A stretch of 64,000 bases of DNA from JBHEBG01 sp046557915 (GTDB taxonomy: Bacteria; Bacteroidota; Bacteroidia; Flavobacteriales; Flavobacteriaceae), in assembly GCF_046557915.1 (NCBI RefSeq), contig NZ_JBHEBG010000001.1, positions 310,001 to 374,000 on the forward strand, read 5' to 3'. This document shows, piece by piece, positions 36,071 to 44,102 of the stretch; the first letter of the stretch is position 1; each line of letters starts with the position of its first letter. The notes under the pieces are model-generated. The model did no database searches. It saw only the letters and a list, made by a program, of their open reading frames with translations, and was not told the origin of the DNA. The translations under genes and the position numbers were made by a program.

Positions 36071-36096
36071 CTGCTCAAAGTCTCGTGACTTAGCAG
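36071..36096. repeat. Stem-loop with CTGCT/AGCAG arms after the immunity gene
   Basis: The left arm CTGCT-ca-AAGTC (36071-36082) pairs with GACTTAGCAG (36087-36096) around TCGT: a 10-bp stem with a two-base bulge. There is no following T tract. It may be a REP-like element or a remnant of an older locus. The surrounding 36,059-36,220 stretch carries no gene that I can see. Confidence 0.5.
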
Positions 36097-36220
36097 AACT
36101 ACCTCATACCCCTTCCAAACCTAGCCTCACCCATAACGATTCTTTTGGGTCGCTTGCTTTCCCAAAGTGACTTTTTTAAAAGAACTGTGTCTTAATCGGT
36201 ATACCTTAAATCTAAATTAT

Positions 36221-37591
36221 ATGAAACTGATTGCCGAAATAAGTATTATGCTTTTCACGCTAACTATATGTGGCCAAAATATCAAAATTAAAAAAGGATT
36301 ATTATCCATTGATAAAAAAGAAGTCTGCAAAGTTCAAAAAATAACAAAGACCCAATACAATATTACAGACTTTGAAGGCAATAAAATATTAAATGTTCAA
36401 TTGGCTTTTGAAGATGTTGAAACCCTACAAGGCAACAAACAATTTAGTTATCTAGAATTTATGAAACCTGATGATAACGAAATTTACTATTGTGATTATG
36501 ACATTACAGGTCTAAAGTTATCGTTCAGTATGGAAAAAACACTTGTAAGGCATTTGATTAAAAAAAATGAATTTTTAACCAAAAACGGCATTAATCACGA
36601 AGAAATAAAAAAGTTCTTCTCCAAGTCAAGGCCACGTAGCACAACAGCAGAAGAAAAACGTGAAGAATATATTGAGGCGTATAAAGCCGTTGAGAATTTT
36701 AATCTAAAAATCAAAGGTAATGAAATAGTAAAAGGAGGTGAGAAAGATACTATTGTGGGGAGCTACAAAACTCTTACTATAGAAAACCCTAGTAGAACGG
36801 TAATCGAAGTCTATGATGCTACAGGTTTTCTAACAGCAACGCATGATTTAGGTTATATTATTCTTTTTGATGGTAATAAAATTGAATTTAACGCATTTGC
36901 AAAGGACCCTGCTTCTAGTGCAAAAAAAGTAATAGAGCGTATTATAATAGCCGGTTATACTCTTGGAGATATGCAGACCAAAAAATACGATATCGCAATG
37001 GAAAAGAAACAGGAGGAAGTTAAACTGGAAAAACGCAATTCTCCTAATATTTATGACACCCTTGCTACTGTTTTTGATATTGAAAACAAAGAAATTAAAG
37101 GAGACATTACCCTTGAATTTCATGAGCTGGAAAGTCTAAAATCCAATGTCACCAGTCTTAAAAACTATGGTGGGGTTGCCACCCTAAAAACCATAAAGGA
37201 AAATGGTAGGGACAAATATACTGATTACAAAGCTCGGGATGGTGTCAGAATCTGTATTGATGGAACTGAGAAATGCTACAAAGGGATTAAAACAAAAGGG
37301 CTTATGGCGCCAAAATTTAATTTGGAAATTACCCGATTCGAAAATCTAAACCTCTACAAATCAATAACTTTTAGCTATTATATTATTAAGAAAGAAAATG
37401 CCAAAAATGGGTTGGTCATATCTACTTCCACCCTATTAAAGAAAGATAATTCAAAAAAAATGTTTGAGGAACTCTTTGAATACCTAGGGGATTGCCCAAA
37501 ATTAAAGGATGAAATAAACGTACTTGAAATAGATTTGAATAACGAAAATCATCTACTAAAGATTGTGAACTCATATAACTCTTGTAAATAA
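36221..37591 (+). CDS. Exported protein of unknown function in the toxin island
   Basis: A 456-residue, Lys-rich protein. The ATG at 36221 gives a clear signal peptide (MKLIAEISIMLFTLTICGQN); a longer frame from 36167 would spoil it. A possible helical patch lies at about 120-160 (KKNEFLTKNGINHEE, TTAEEKREEYIEAYKAV), then two beta-rich segments (about 170-260 and 310-420). I recognise no family or motif. It is AT-rich like the toxin tip and immunity gene. It may be a further cargo or effector-linked gene, or an unrelated insertion. Confidence 0.6.
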   Translation: MKLIAEISIMLFTLTICGQNIKIKKGLLSIDKKEVCKVQKITKTQYNITDFEGNKILNVQLAFEDVETLQGNKQFSYLEFMKPDDNEIYYCDYDITGLKLSFSMEKTLVRHLIKKNEFLTKNGINHEEIKKFFSKSRPRSTTAEEKREEYIEAYKAVENFNLKIKGNEIVKGGEKDTIVGSYKTLTIENPSRTVIEVYDATGFLTATHDLGYIILFDGNKIEFNAFAKDPASSAKKVIERIIIAGYTLGDMQTKKYDIAMEKKQEEVKLEKRNSPNIYDTLATVFDIENKEIKGDITLEFHELESLKSNVTSLKNYGGVATLKTIKENGRDKYTDYKARDGVRICIDGTEKCYKGIKTKGLMAPKFNLEITRFENLNLYKSITFSYYIIKKENAKNGLVISTSTLLKKDNSKKMFEELFEYLGDCPKLKDEINVLEIDLNNENHLLKIVNSYNSCK

Positions 37592-37657
37592 AATTAAGTG
37601 CCAGCATGTTGTTTAAAACATAACAAGGGAGAATCCTCCCCGAGCCTACAATTTTAA

Positions 37658-39010
37658 TCACCTCTCCCCAGGACCAAAATCCTCCGGGGCATTTTGCGGA
37701 CTGTTAATGGTACCCGCATTTCCCGAATCGTTATAAATAGTCCATTCACTAAATGTATAGACAGCACTTCCCTCGGTAACCTCCGCCTTTCTAACCGCTC
37801 TGCCATCTTCAAATTCGTGATTTGTACCTGTCCCATCTTCGCCAACAATCCCGTAGGCATCGATTACGGTTCCAAAGGGATCTACCAGTTCCAAATTATC
37901 ATCACCATTGGAATCTGCCGGACTGTTTGTGGTAACTCCTACATCCGGACCAAAACCATATACCGTTTCAAACTCGCTCTCATTAGGAGATATTACCAGG
38001 GTACTTGCCACACCTATGACAAATTGGGACAAATCAATAGTAGAGCTTACTTCGGTACTGGCGTTGGTATACCTGCGCAGTGTCCATCCATTTAAACTAA
38101 GCGACTCTTCCCCGGCATTATAAAGTTCCACAAACCGGGCTCCCGTATTGTTATTGGGGTCTGCCAATTCTGAAATAAAAATGGAGTTGGAGGTAAACTC
38201 CGTGACCAATTCTGCACATCGCTCATTAGAAAAATCAATATCTCCCAAATCTCGAACGATAAGTTTAGGCGTAGTGTTCTCTTTTATCAAAACCGCTGTA
38301 ATATTTCCACTTCCACTGGGCAACAAGGCATCTCGAAAATCTGCAAACCCACTGTTTACAAGTTTTACGGTATTGTCCGCACAATCGATTAGGGTACGTT
38401 CCGTTTCCTCCTCAACATACGCAAATGGAAGGCCTACCTCTTCCTCTAAAACCTCTATGTCATTGACCACCACCAGTGTGTTGTTCATACCACCTTGCAA
38501 CTGTTCAACGCTCATTGGCAAGGGTTCCATAGCAACCGGCTCATCGCAACTCTTAAAGATATGTTCCACAACCTTTGATCCTGGCAAACGCCCCACGGCA
38601 GGGTTTCCAAAAGCAGCAAAAACACCACCAAGCTTAAACACTCCCTTACTTTTTCCCAAATAGAGACCTTGCAATCTTATCAATATCTTGCTTCCAATTG
38701 GATATAGCACATGCGATTCCCTAACATCGACCTCCATTTGAAATCCTGCTGTTGGAGCTACCGGATTATCCTGTAAATACAAGGTCCCAAAAAAGTTTCC
38801 TGCCCTATCCGAAGAGATTACATAACCTTCAATAACCAAATCTTCTTGGATCTGTATCAGCTCATCAACATACATATTCTTAACGGTATCAAAAGAGGTA
38901 TTTGCTGTTATTTCTGAGACGCAACCACTTTTAGGGGTATCAAAATCCGGGTTTTTAACACATCCCATACCAAGAAAAATAAAAAAGATAATTATTTGTT
39001 TCGATTTCAT
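37658..39010 (-). CDS. DUF5689 / lamin-tail-domain lipoprotein
   Basis: This 450-residue lipoprotein has the lipobox GMGC, with lipidation at about Cys16. A DUF5689 domain, which by memory is an OB-fold-like region, follows at about 25-225 (QEDLVIEGYVISSDRAGNFFGTL is typical). A lamin tail domain lies at about 275-395 (ISELADPNNNTGARFVELYN, LSLNGWTLRRYT). Lamin-tail domains are often paired with extracellular nucleases in bacteria, and here an exported nuclease sits two genes away. It is translated just downstream of a TonB receptor, so it may act as its surface partner in a SusD-like position (inference). Confidence 0.88.
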   Translation of the reverse strand: MKSKQIIIFFIFLGMGCVKNPDFDTPKSGCVSEITANTSFDTVKNMYVDELIQIQEDLVIEGYVISSDRAGNFFGTLYLQDNPVAPTAGFQMEVDVRESHVLYPIGSKILIRLQGLYLGKSKGVFKLGGVFAAFGNPAVGRLPGSKVVEHIFKSCDEPVAMEPLPMSVEQLQGGMNNTLVVVNDIEVLEEEVGLPFAYVEEETERTLIDCADNTVKLVNSGFADFRDALLPSGSGNITAVLIKENTTPKLIVRDLGDIDFSNERCAELVTEFTSNSIFISELADPNNNTGARFVELYNAGEESLSLNGWTLRRYTNASTEVSSTIDLSQFVIGVASTLVISPNESEFETVYGFGPDVGVTTNSPADSNGDDNLELVDPFGTVIDAYGIVGEDGTGTNHEFEDGRAVRKAEVTEGSAVYTFSEWTIYNDSGNAGTINSPQNAPEDFGPGER

Positions 39011-39019
39011 AGAACTCCC

Positions 39020-41758
39020 TTAAAAACTAATTGCAACATTTAAAAAGTAGGTACGCCCAAAGCCATACCAGTATTTGGTGCCAAATGAAGGTTGGCCACT
39101 TAATACATCTTGGGACAGCTCCCCAAAATTGCCATTTCTACTTTGCTCATACCCGCCAGTTTTAAAAACGGTATCGAATACATTGTTGACACTTGCAAAA
39201 ACACTTATGTATTTATCTTTTATCAACCAAGATTTCCCACCAATCACATTCAATAGATAAAAATCTTCCATGGGTTTTTGGGCCAGTAATCGATTTACAT
39301 TTTCTTCCGTGGCGTTGGGAAAGAACTCGCCGGTGTCTGGGTCTAGAAGAAAACTATCGGTTCTGGTTATGGTAGCAATATTGGCATAATTGTCCGTAAG
39401 ATAGTTGGCCGTTGCCGCAACCCACCAATATTTAGGGTCTCTATAGGATACCCCAAGGGCATAAGCTTGTTGTGGTCCTTGTGCTAGTTTGTAATTCTTT
39501 ATTTTTGCGGTTCCCAGGTTAAGGGTCCCTTCAACATTAATTAAATCTTCCTCACTCCCGGCGGTATCAAAATTTATACTTATATCAGGGTTGTTGGCAT
39601 AAGTATATTTCCCTACGGCCGCCACGGCCGAAAGTTTCACCGAAGAAGACAATTGGTACTCTAGACCCACCTCCGAACCCCAATGAAGGGTCTTCAAATT
39701 GGTAATCACCTCCTGCACAAAATCGGACCCTACTCCCGATTCTACAAAGAAAAAATTAACATCCGTAAGATCTTGGAATTGAGTATAAAACCCTGTTATC
39801 CTACCTCTAAGTTTGGGTAAACGGATAAAATAATTGATATCGGCGCTGGTGATGGTCTCGCTACGCACCTCCGGAACTATCTGCCCATTTTCTCTAGGGT
39901 TTATGTAGGTATGCTGCATCACCGGGGGCTTTGTAAGATATGCAGCTTCAACACCTACCCAATGCCTGCCGTTGAACTTATAAGTACCCCCAGTTTTTAA
40001 TCCATAGTTTGAAAAGCTTATCGCTTCACCCTTTCCTAAAGAATCTTCCAAAAACCGCTCGTTCTGAAAAAGTCCTTCGCGTTGGTAGCTGGCCTGATTA
40101 TAAACGCCGGAAAGGAAACCGCTCCATTTTTTATGTTTTATATCGATTTGGGTAAAAATGCCCATTTCGTTTGCATTCATGGTATAGTTATATCCAAAAA
40201 TGGCATCGTCACTCTTTAAAACATCCCCATTGACATCATTTCTGGTATTTGAAAATGGATCGATGTCCTCATGAAATTCTGCTCCCAATAAATCATTTAT
40301 TTTGGCATAATTTTCGGAAGTAAGGGCCCTGTAGTTTACCCCAAAATCTATTTTTAGCATATTGCCAATTGTTAGATTGGCAGTACTATTAAGGCTTAGT
40401 TGACTATCCTTGGTGGTGTCGGCATATAGTATATAAGCAGCTTTCTTATCCTGTGCCAACAAGTTAGCATCGTAAACATTGGTCCAATTTATCTGTGGAT
40501 TACCTAGGAAACCTTCCCGGGACAAATTAGCACTCACAAAATTGGCTCCAATAGGGCTATTGACATAGAAGCTTGGTAAGTTTCTATAATATGTTGGGTC
40601 TGGGTTAGGGGCATTGAAATAGCCAAGCCTACTTCTGGCGTTTATTCCCGTTTGATATGCGACCCCCGTATTTAACCTAAATTTTTTGGACTTGTAATAA
40701 TAGTTGAGCATGGCCATAGGTTCTTGGATCTTGCGCTCCCGAGAATTACGCGCATCGCCATTTTGAAGCCCCCAATAGGGGTTATATTTTCTACCCACAA
40801 GATCAAAAACCTCTTCGGTAATAGCAGAAGACCTTCCACGCCTATTGGAAGCAAAAATAGTTGTAAGTGCTATACTATTTTTTGCATTAAACCGATATTC
40901 TGCTGCTCCAAAAAAGGAATAAGCGTCGTACAAGGTACCTTCCATATAACCCTGTTTGGCCCATCGTCTAGAGCCCGAAAAACTATAGGAAAAACCATTT
41001 TGGTCCACTCCCGAATTATATGTTGCCATTAGCCTGCCAGCATATGATCTGTTAGCTGCTGAGGCAGAAAAGCGAAATCCTGGCCTAAACCCGGACGGTC
41101 TTGTATCTATATTTGTAGTCCCTAAGATACCTCCAAAACCAAAATCAGAAACTCCCAAGCCATGACTAAATTCTTGGTTGCGCGTTACATCATTAAGTCC
41201 ACCCCAGTTGTTCCACTGCGGGCGTCCGTTCAAAAATTTGTTCATTGGAATTCCGTTTATAAACACCTTGCCACGCTCGGAACCATAACCCCGTACCCTA
41301 AAAAATGCCTGTCCAAAATCAAAAGCCGCCCTATTTAGAAATACGTCCTTGGTTGCCTGTAAAAGTCCAAGAACATATGCGGGGTTTTCGTCCTCCGAAA
41401 AATCGGCCTCTGTTAAACTGATGAGGTTTTCAGTTTTTTCCAAAGTAATATCACGAGATAAATAAATGGTTCCCAAATCCAAGGTTTTACCTTCAAGAAA
41501 GATTGGGATTCTATTTTCTAGATAATCAGGAGCGGAAATATGCAAAACCCGTTCACCTGTCATATTCACAACAAGTTCCGCCACACCATTTGATGCGCTA
41601 ATTGTGCTGCCCGAAATTCCCTCAATAGATAGGGTAGCATTCAGAACAGCCTTCTTGGTGAAATCATCAAGAATAAGCATGCTGATCGTAGTGGTATTCT
41701 GGGCATTTAGATACGGCAACAAAAATAGCCCCAGTAAAAAGAGACAAACGTATTTCAT
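39020..41758 (-). CDS. TonB-dependent receptor with carboxypeptidase-regulatory-like domain
   Basis: A 912-residue outer-membrane transporter. The ATG at 41758 gives a proper signal peptide (MKYVCLFLLGLFLLPYLNAQ); the frame extends 15 codons upstream without one. After the CarboxypepD_reg-like domain (about 20-110) the plug has GSERGKVFINGIPMNKFLNG and QWNNWGGLNDVTR. That last stretch resembles SNWAGLSDVTTA in the receptor at 44103, so the two are paralogous. It ends in a terminal Phe. The DUF5689 lipoprotein gene follows nine bases later, and a nuclease gene diverges 132 bases upstream. The substrate is unknown; the neighbours suggest nucleic-acid fragments or phosphate esters. Confidence 0.9.
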   Translation of the reverse strand: MKYVCLFLLGLFLLPYLNAQNTTTISMLILDDFTKKAVLNATLSIEGISGSTISASNGVAELVVNMTGERVLHISAPDYLENRIPIFLEGKTLDLGTIYLSRDITLEKTENLISLTEADFSEDENPAYVLGLLQATKDVFLNRAAFDFGQAFFRVRGYGSERGKVFINGIPMNKFLNGRPQWNNWGGLNDVTRNQEFSHGLGVSDFGFGGILGTTNIDTRPSGFRPGFRFSASAANRSYAGRLMATYNSGVDQNGFSYSFSGSRRWAKQGYMEGTLYDAYSFFGAAEYRFNAKNSIALTTIFASNRRGRSSAITEEVFDLVGRKYNPYWGLQNGDARNSRERKIQEPMAMLNYYYKSKKFRLNTGVAYQTGINARSRLGYFNAPNPDPTYYRNLPSFYVNSPIGANFVSANLSREGFLGNPQINWTNVYDANLLAQDKKAAYILYADTTKDSQLSLNSTANLTIGNMLKIDFGVNYRALTSENYAKINDLLGAEFHEDIDPFSNTRNDVNGDVLKSDDAIFGYNYTMNANEMGIFTQIDIKHKKWSGFLSGVYNQASYQREGLFQNERFLEDSLGKGEAISFSNYGLKTGGTYKFNGRHWVGVEAAYLTKPPVMQHTYINPRENGQIVPEVRSETITSADINYFIRLPKLRGRITGFYTQFQDLTDVNFFFVESGVGSDFVQEVITNLKTLHWGSEVGLEYQLSSSVKLSAVAAVGKYTYANNPDISINFDTAGSEEDLINVEGTLNLGTAKIKNYKLAQGPQQAYALGVSYRDPKYWWVAATANYLTDNYANIATITRTDSFLLDPDTGEFFPNATEENVNRLLAQKPMEDFYLLNVIGGKSWLIKDKYISVFASVNNVFDTVFKTGGYEQSRNGNFGELSQDVLSGQPSFGTKYWYGFGRTYFLNVAISF

Positions 41759-41889
41759 TGTAGGTCGGTAAGATTGGTGACAATTCAATTTTAAATTTGG
41801 CAAAAATATATATTTTATAAGAATAATCTTTTGTCATATTTATATTTTATATAATTTTATTATTAAGTATAAAATAGCGTACCTGGCCG

Positions 41890-42960
41890 ATGCGTGGAAA
41901 AGTCAAAAAATCGATATACCAGATTCTTCTGTTTACATGCCTTTTGCCTATACACTCCCAAGCGCAAGAGCAAAAGCTTTATACTGTAAGGACCATAGCC
42001 TTTTACAATGTTGAAAATCTTTTTGACACAGTAAACGACTCATTAATTTTTGATGATGACCGCACACCCGAAGGAAAAGACAAATGGACCGCGGAACGAT
42101 ATGCAATTAAATTAGAAAACATCTCGCGAGTAATTTCAGAAATAGGCGCCGATATCACCGGGGCTTCCCCCTGTATTATAGGGTTATGTGAGGTTGAAAA
42201 TAGAAGGGTTGTGGAAGATTTAATAGCTCATCCCAATCTAAGAAGTAAAAATTACGGCATAGTACACTTTGATTCACCCGATGAAAGGGGCATAGACGTA
42301 TGTCTATTGTACAAAAAAGACGTCTTTTTACCCTCATCCTTTGCTAGTAGAAGATTGTTATTGTTTGATGAGGACGATTTCCGCAACTATACGAGAGACC
42401 AATTGGTAGTAGGAGGTTTACTAGACAACGAAAAAATTTATTGCATTGTTAATCATTGGCCCTCCAGAAGCGGAGGTGAAGCCAAGAGCAAGCCATACAG
42501 ATTAGCAGCTGCCCGATTAAACAAAAGTATAATAGACTCTATACTCTATTTAGACCCTGGTGCCAAAATAATAAGTATGGGCGATTTAAATGACGACCCA
42601 AACAGTGATAGTCTTAAAAAGGTGCTGAAAACCTATGGAAAAAAAGACCAGTTAAAAGGAAAAAATCTTTACAATCCTATGGAATCGCTTCATAAGCAAG
42701 GTGTGGGTTCTTTGGCCTATAGGGACCTTTGGAACCTTTTTGATCAGATTTACTTCACGGAAAATTTAATTACAAAGAACGATACCTCGTATCGGTTTTG
42801 GAAAGCCGGTGTTTTTAGTCCCAATTACCTAAGCACGCAAAGTGGACGGTATAAGGGCTATCCTTTTAGAACATATGCCGGTGGGAGTTATACAGGAGGG
42901 TATAGCGATCATTTTCCTGTATACATTCATCTTGTCAAAGCCGCATCAAAGCCACGTTAA
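41890..42960 (+). CDS. Exported endonuclease/exonuclease/phosphatase family protein
   Basis: A 356-residue secreted enzyme. The start MRGKVKKSIYQILLF opens a signal peptide ending HSQAQE. Motifs of the EEP (DNase I-like) fold are FYNVENLFDT, LCEVENRRV with the metal-binding Glu, NHWPSRSGG, MGDLNDDPNS with the catalytic Asp/Asn, and YSDHFPVYI with the His. These show metal-dependent phosphodiesterase chemistry, probably on DNA or RNA. It is divergent from a TonB receptor and a lamin-tail lipoprotein. Its last four bases overlap the end of the DUF1080 gene on the other strand. Confidence 0.92.
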   Translation: MRGKVKKSIYQILLFTCLLPIHSQAQEQKLYTVRTIAFYNVENLFDTVNDSLIFDDDRTPEGKDKWTAERYAIKLENISRVISEIGADITGASPCIIGLCEVENRRVVEDLIAHPNLRSKNYGIVHFDSPDERGIDVCLLYKKDVFLPSSFASRRLLLFDEDDFRNYTRDQLVVGGLLDNEKIYCIVNHWPSRSGGEAKSKPYRLAAARLNKSIIDSILYLDPGAKIISMGDLNDDPNSDSLKKVLKTYGKKDQLKGKNLYNPMESLHKQGVGSLAYRDLWNLFDQIYFTENLITKNDTSYRFWKAGVFSPNYLSTQSGRYKGYPFRTYAGGSYTGGYSDHFPVYIHLVKAASKPR

Positions 42961-43556
42961 AGTTCCTTTATAGTAATATTCCGCCACTTTACCTTAATGC
43001 CACCACCATCATGTATTTGCAGTGCTATTGCGCCTTCCCCGGCGCCTATCTTATCATCTGCAATGGTAACCATTTCAACACCGTTTAACCAAGAGGTAAG
43101 CTGGTTGTTAATCACCTTAATGGTCATTTGATTCCATTCCCCCTCTTTTAGCACCTCCTCTTTTTCCAGATCTGGTTTAATGAGCCACCCTCTACCGTAA
43201 GATTCATAAACGCCGCCCGTATGATGGCCTTGGGGTGCTACCTCTACCTGCCATCCGCTTACCTTGGTCCCTTCCACAGTAGAGCGGATAAACACACCAC
43301 TATTGCCATTGGATTCTTGTTTAAACTCCAAGCTCAGTTCAAAATTCTTATAGTACTTATCCGTGGCCAAATAGCCATATTGTTTGTCTGGTCCGCTCTC
43401 AGAAATAAGGAGGCCGTCTTCCACATACCATTTTTCGGTACCGTACGCCGTCCATCCTTCCAAATTGGATCCATTAAAAAGTGGTGTTGTCTGTGCATTG
43501 CAAAATGAAGCACAAAATAATAACGCTATTATCTGTAATTGGGAAATGTATTTCAT
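42957..43556 (-). CDS. DUF1080 (3-keto-disaccharide hydrolase-like) protein
   Basis: A 199-residue exported protein: the signal peptide ends SFCNAQ, then a concanavalin-like beta-jelly roll runs to the end. Family marks are LFNGSNLEGWTAYG near residue 27, SGVFIRS, GHHTGGVYESYGRGW and IALQIHDGGGIKVKWRNI at the end. Proteins with this domain bind or cleave sugars; some split 3-keto-disaccharides. The exact substrate is not readable. It follows the small membrane-protein gene on the minus strand and converges with the nuclease gene. Confidence 0.9.
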   Translation of the reverse strand: MKYISQLQIIALLFCASFCNAQTTPLFNGSNLEGWTAYGTEKWYVEDGLLISESGPDKQYGYLATDKYYKNFELSLEFKQESNGNSGVFIRSTVEGTKVSGWQVEVAPQGHHTGGVYESYGRGWLIKPDLEKEEVLKEGEWNQMTIKVINNQLTSWLNGVEMVTIADDKIGAGEGAIALQIHDGGGIKVKWRNITIKEL

Positions 43557-43571
43557 AGTGTTTAAAAAAAT

Positions 43572-44012
43572 TTAGTTAAACCATGGTCCCCAAGGGATCC
43601 TACTTAATATTAATAGCAGCCCCAAACCATAGAAGATGGCGATGCTCTTAAACTTTTTGCTGCCCTCCATAAATTTCTTATGCCTAGACCAACCAATGGT
43701 TATAAGAACCACCGCTATTATGTTAACGAACGGATGTTCCACTGCCAATAGTCTTGCCGCAGAATTCATACCTCCCATCCCTAATTCCTGAATGGCTTTT
43801 AGCCCATTGGTAGAAACAAAATATAAAATTAACCCCACCAGTAGCTGCAGGTGAATTATTATTAGGGTGAAAAGGGAAATGCGAAAGTCTTTCTCCAGGG
43901 TAAACATTTTGTTGCCGGCCAGGCCAAGAATGGCATTGGCTACGGCGATAAATAGTATGGCTAGGGCCACATAGGCCAAATAAGAGTGCAATGTTTGAAT
44001 GGTTTCGTACAT
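43572..44012 (-). CDS. Four-helix membrane protein of unknown function
   Basis: A 146-residue integral membrane protein with four hydrophobic segments (about 10-32, 45-66, 95-110 and 125-143). It begins MYETIQTLHSYLAYVAL. His residues in IIIHLQLLVG and VEHPFVNI are placed as in b-type cytochrome-like proteins, but haem binding is only a guess. Homologues in Flavobacteria have, I believe, sometimes been mislabelled as ribosomal protein L27; this is not a ribosomal protein. It lies 15 bases upstream of the DUF1080 gene. Confidence 0.75.
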   Translation of the reverse strand: MYETIQTLHSYLAYVALAILFIAVANAILGLAGNKMFTLEKDFRISLFTLIIIHLQLLVGLILYFVSTNGLKAIQELGMGGMNSAARLLAVEHPFVNIIAVVLITIGWSRHKKFMEGSKKFKSIAIFYGLGLLLILSRIPWGPWFN

Positions 44013-44054
44013 AATATTGATTTTAGTACCCTAAAAGTAATGATTTTTGGGTAC

Positions 44055-44079
44055 AAAAAAACCCCGCCAAAGGCGGGGT
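44055..44079 (-). terminator. Intrinsic terminator of the receptor at 44103
   Basis: CCCCGCC (44062-44068) pairs with GGCGGGG (44072-44078) around AAA, with seven A at 44055-44061 that read as a T tract on the minus strand. It lies 23 bases beyond the receptor stop. Confidence 0.92.
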
Positions 44080-44102
44080 CCTTCAATTGTACTTTTGGTT
44101 AT

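Noticed and set aside
41890..42960. Second exonuclease III (xth paralogue) for DNA repair
   Set aside because: It has a signal peptide and lies beside exported proteins, so an intracellular repair role is unlikely.
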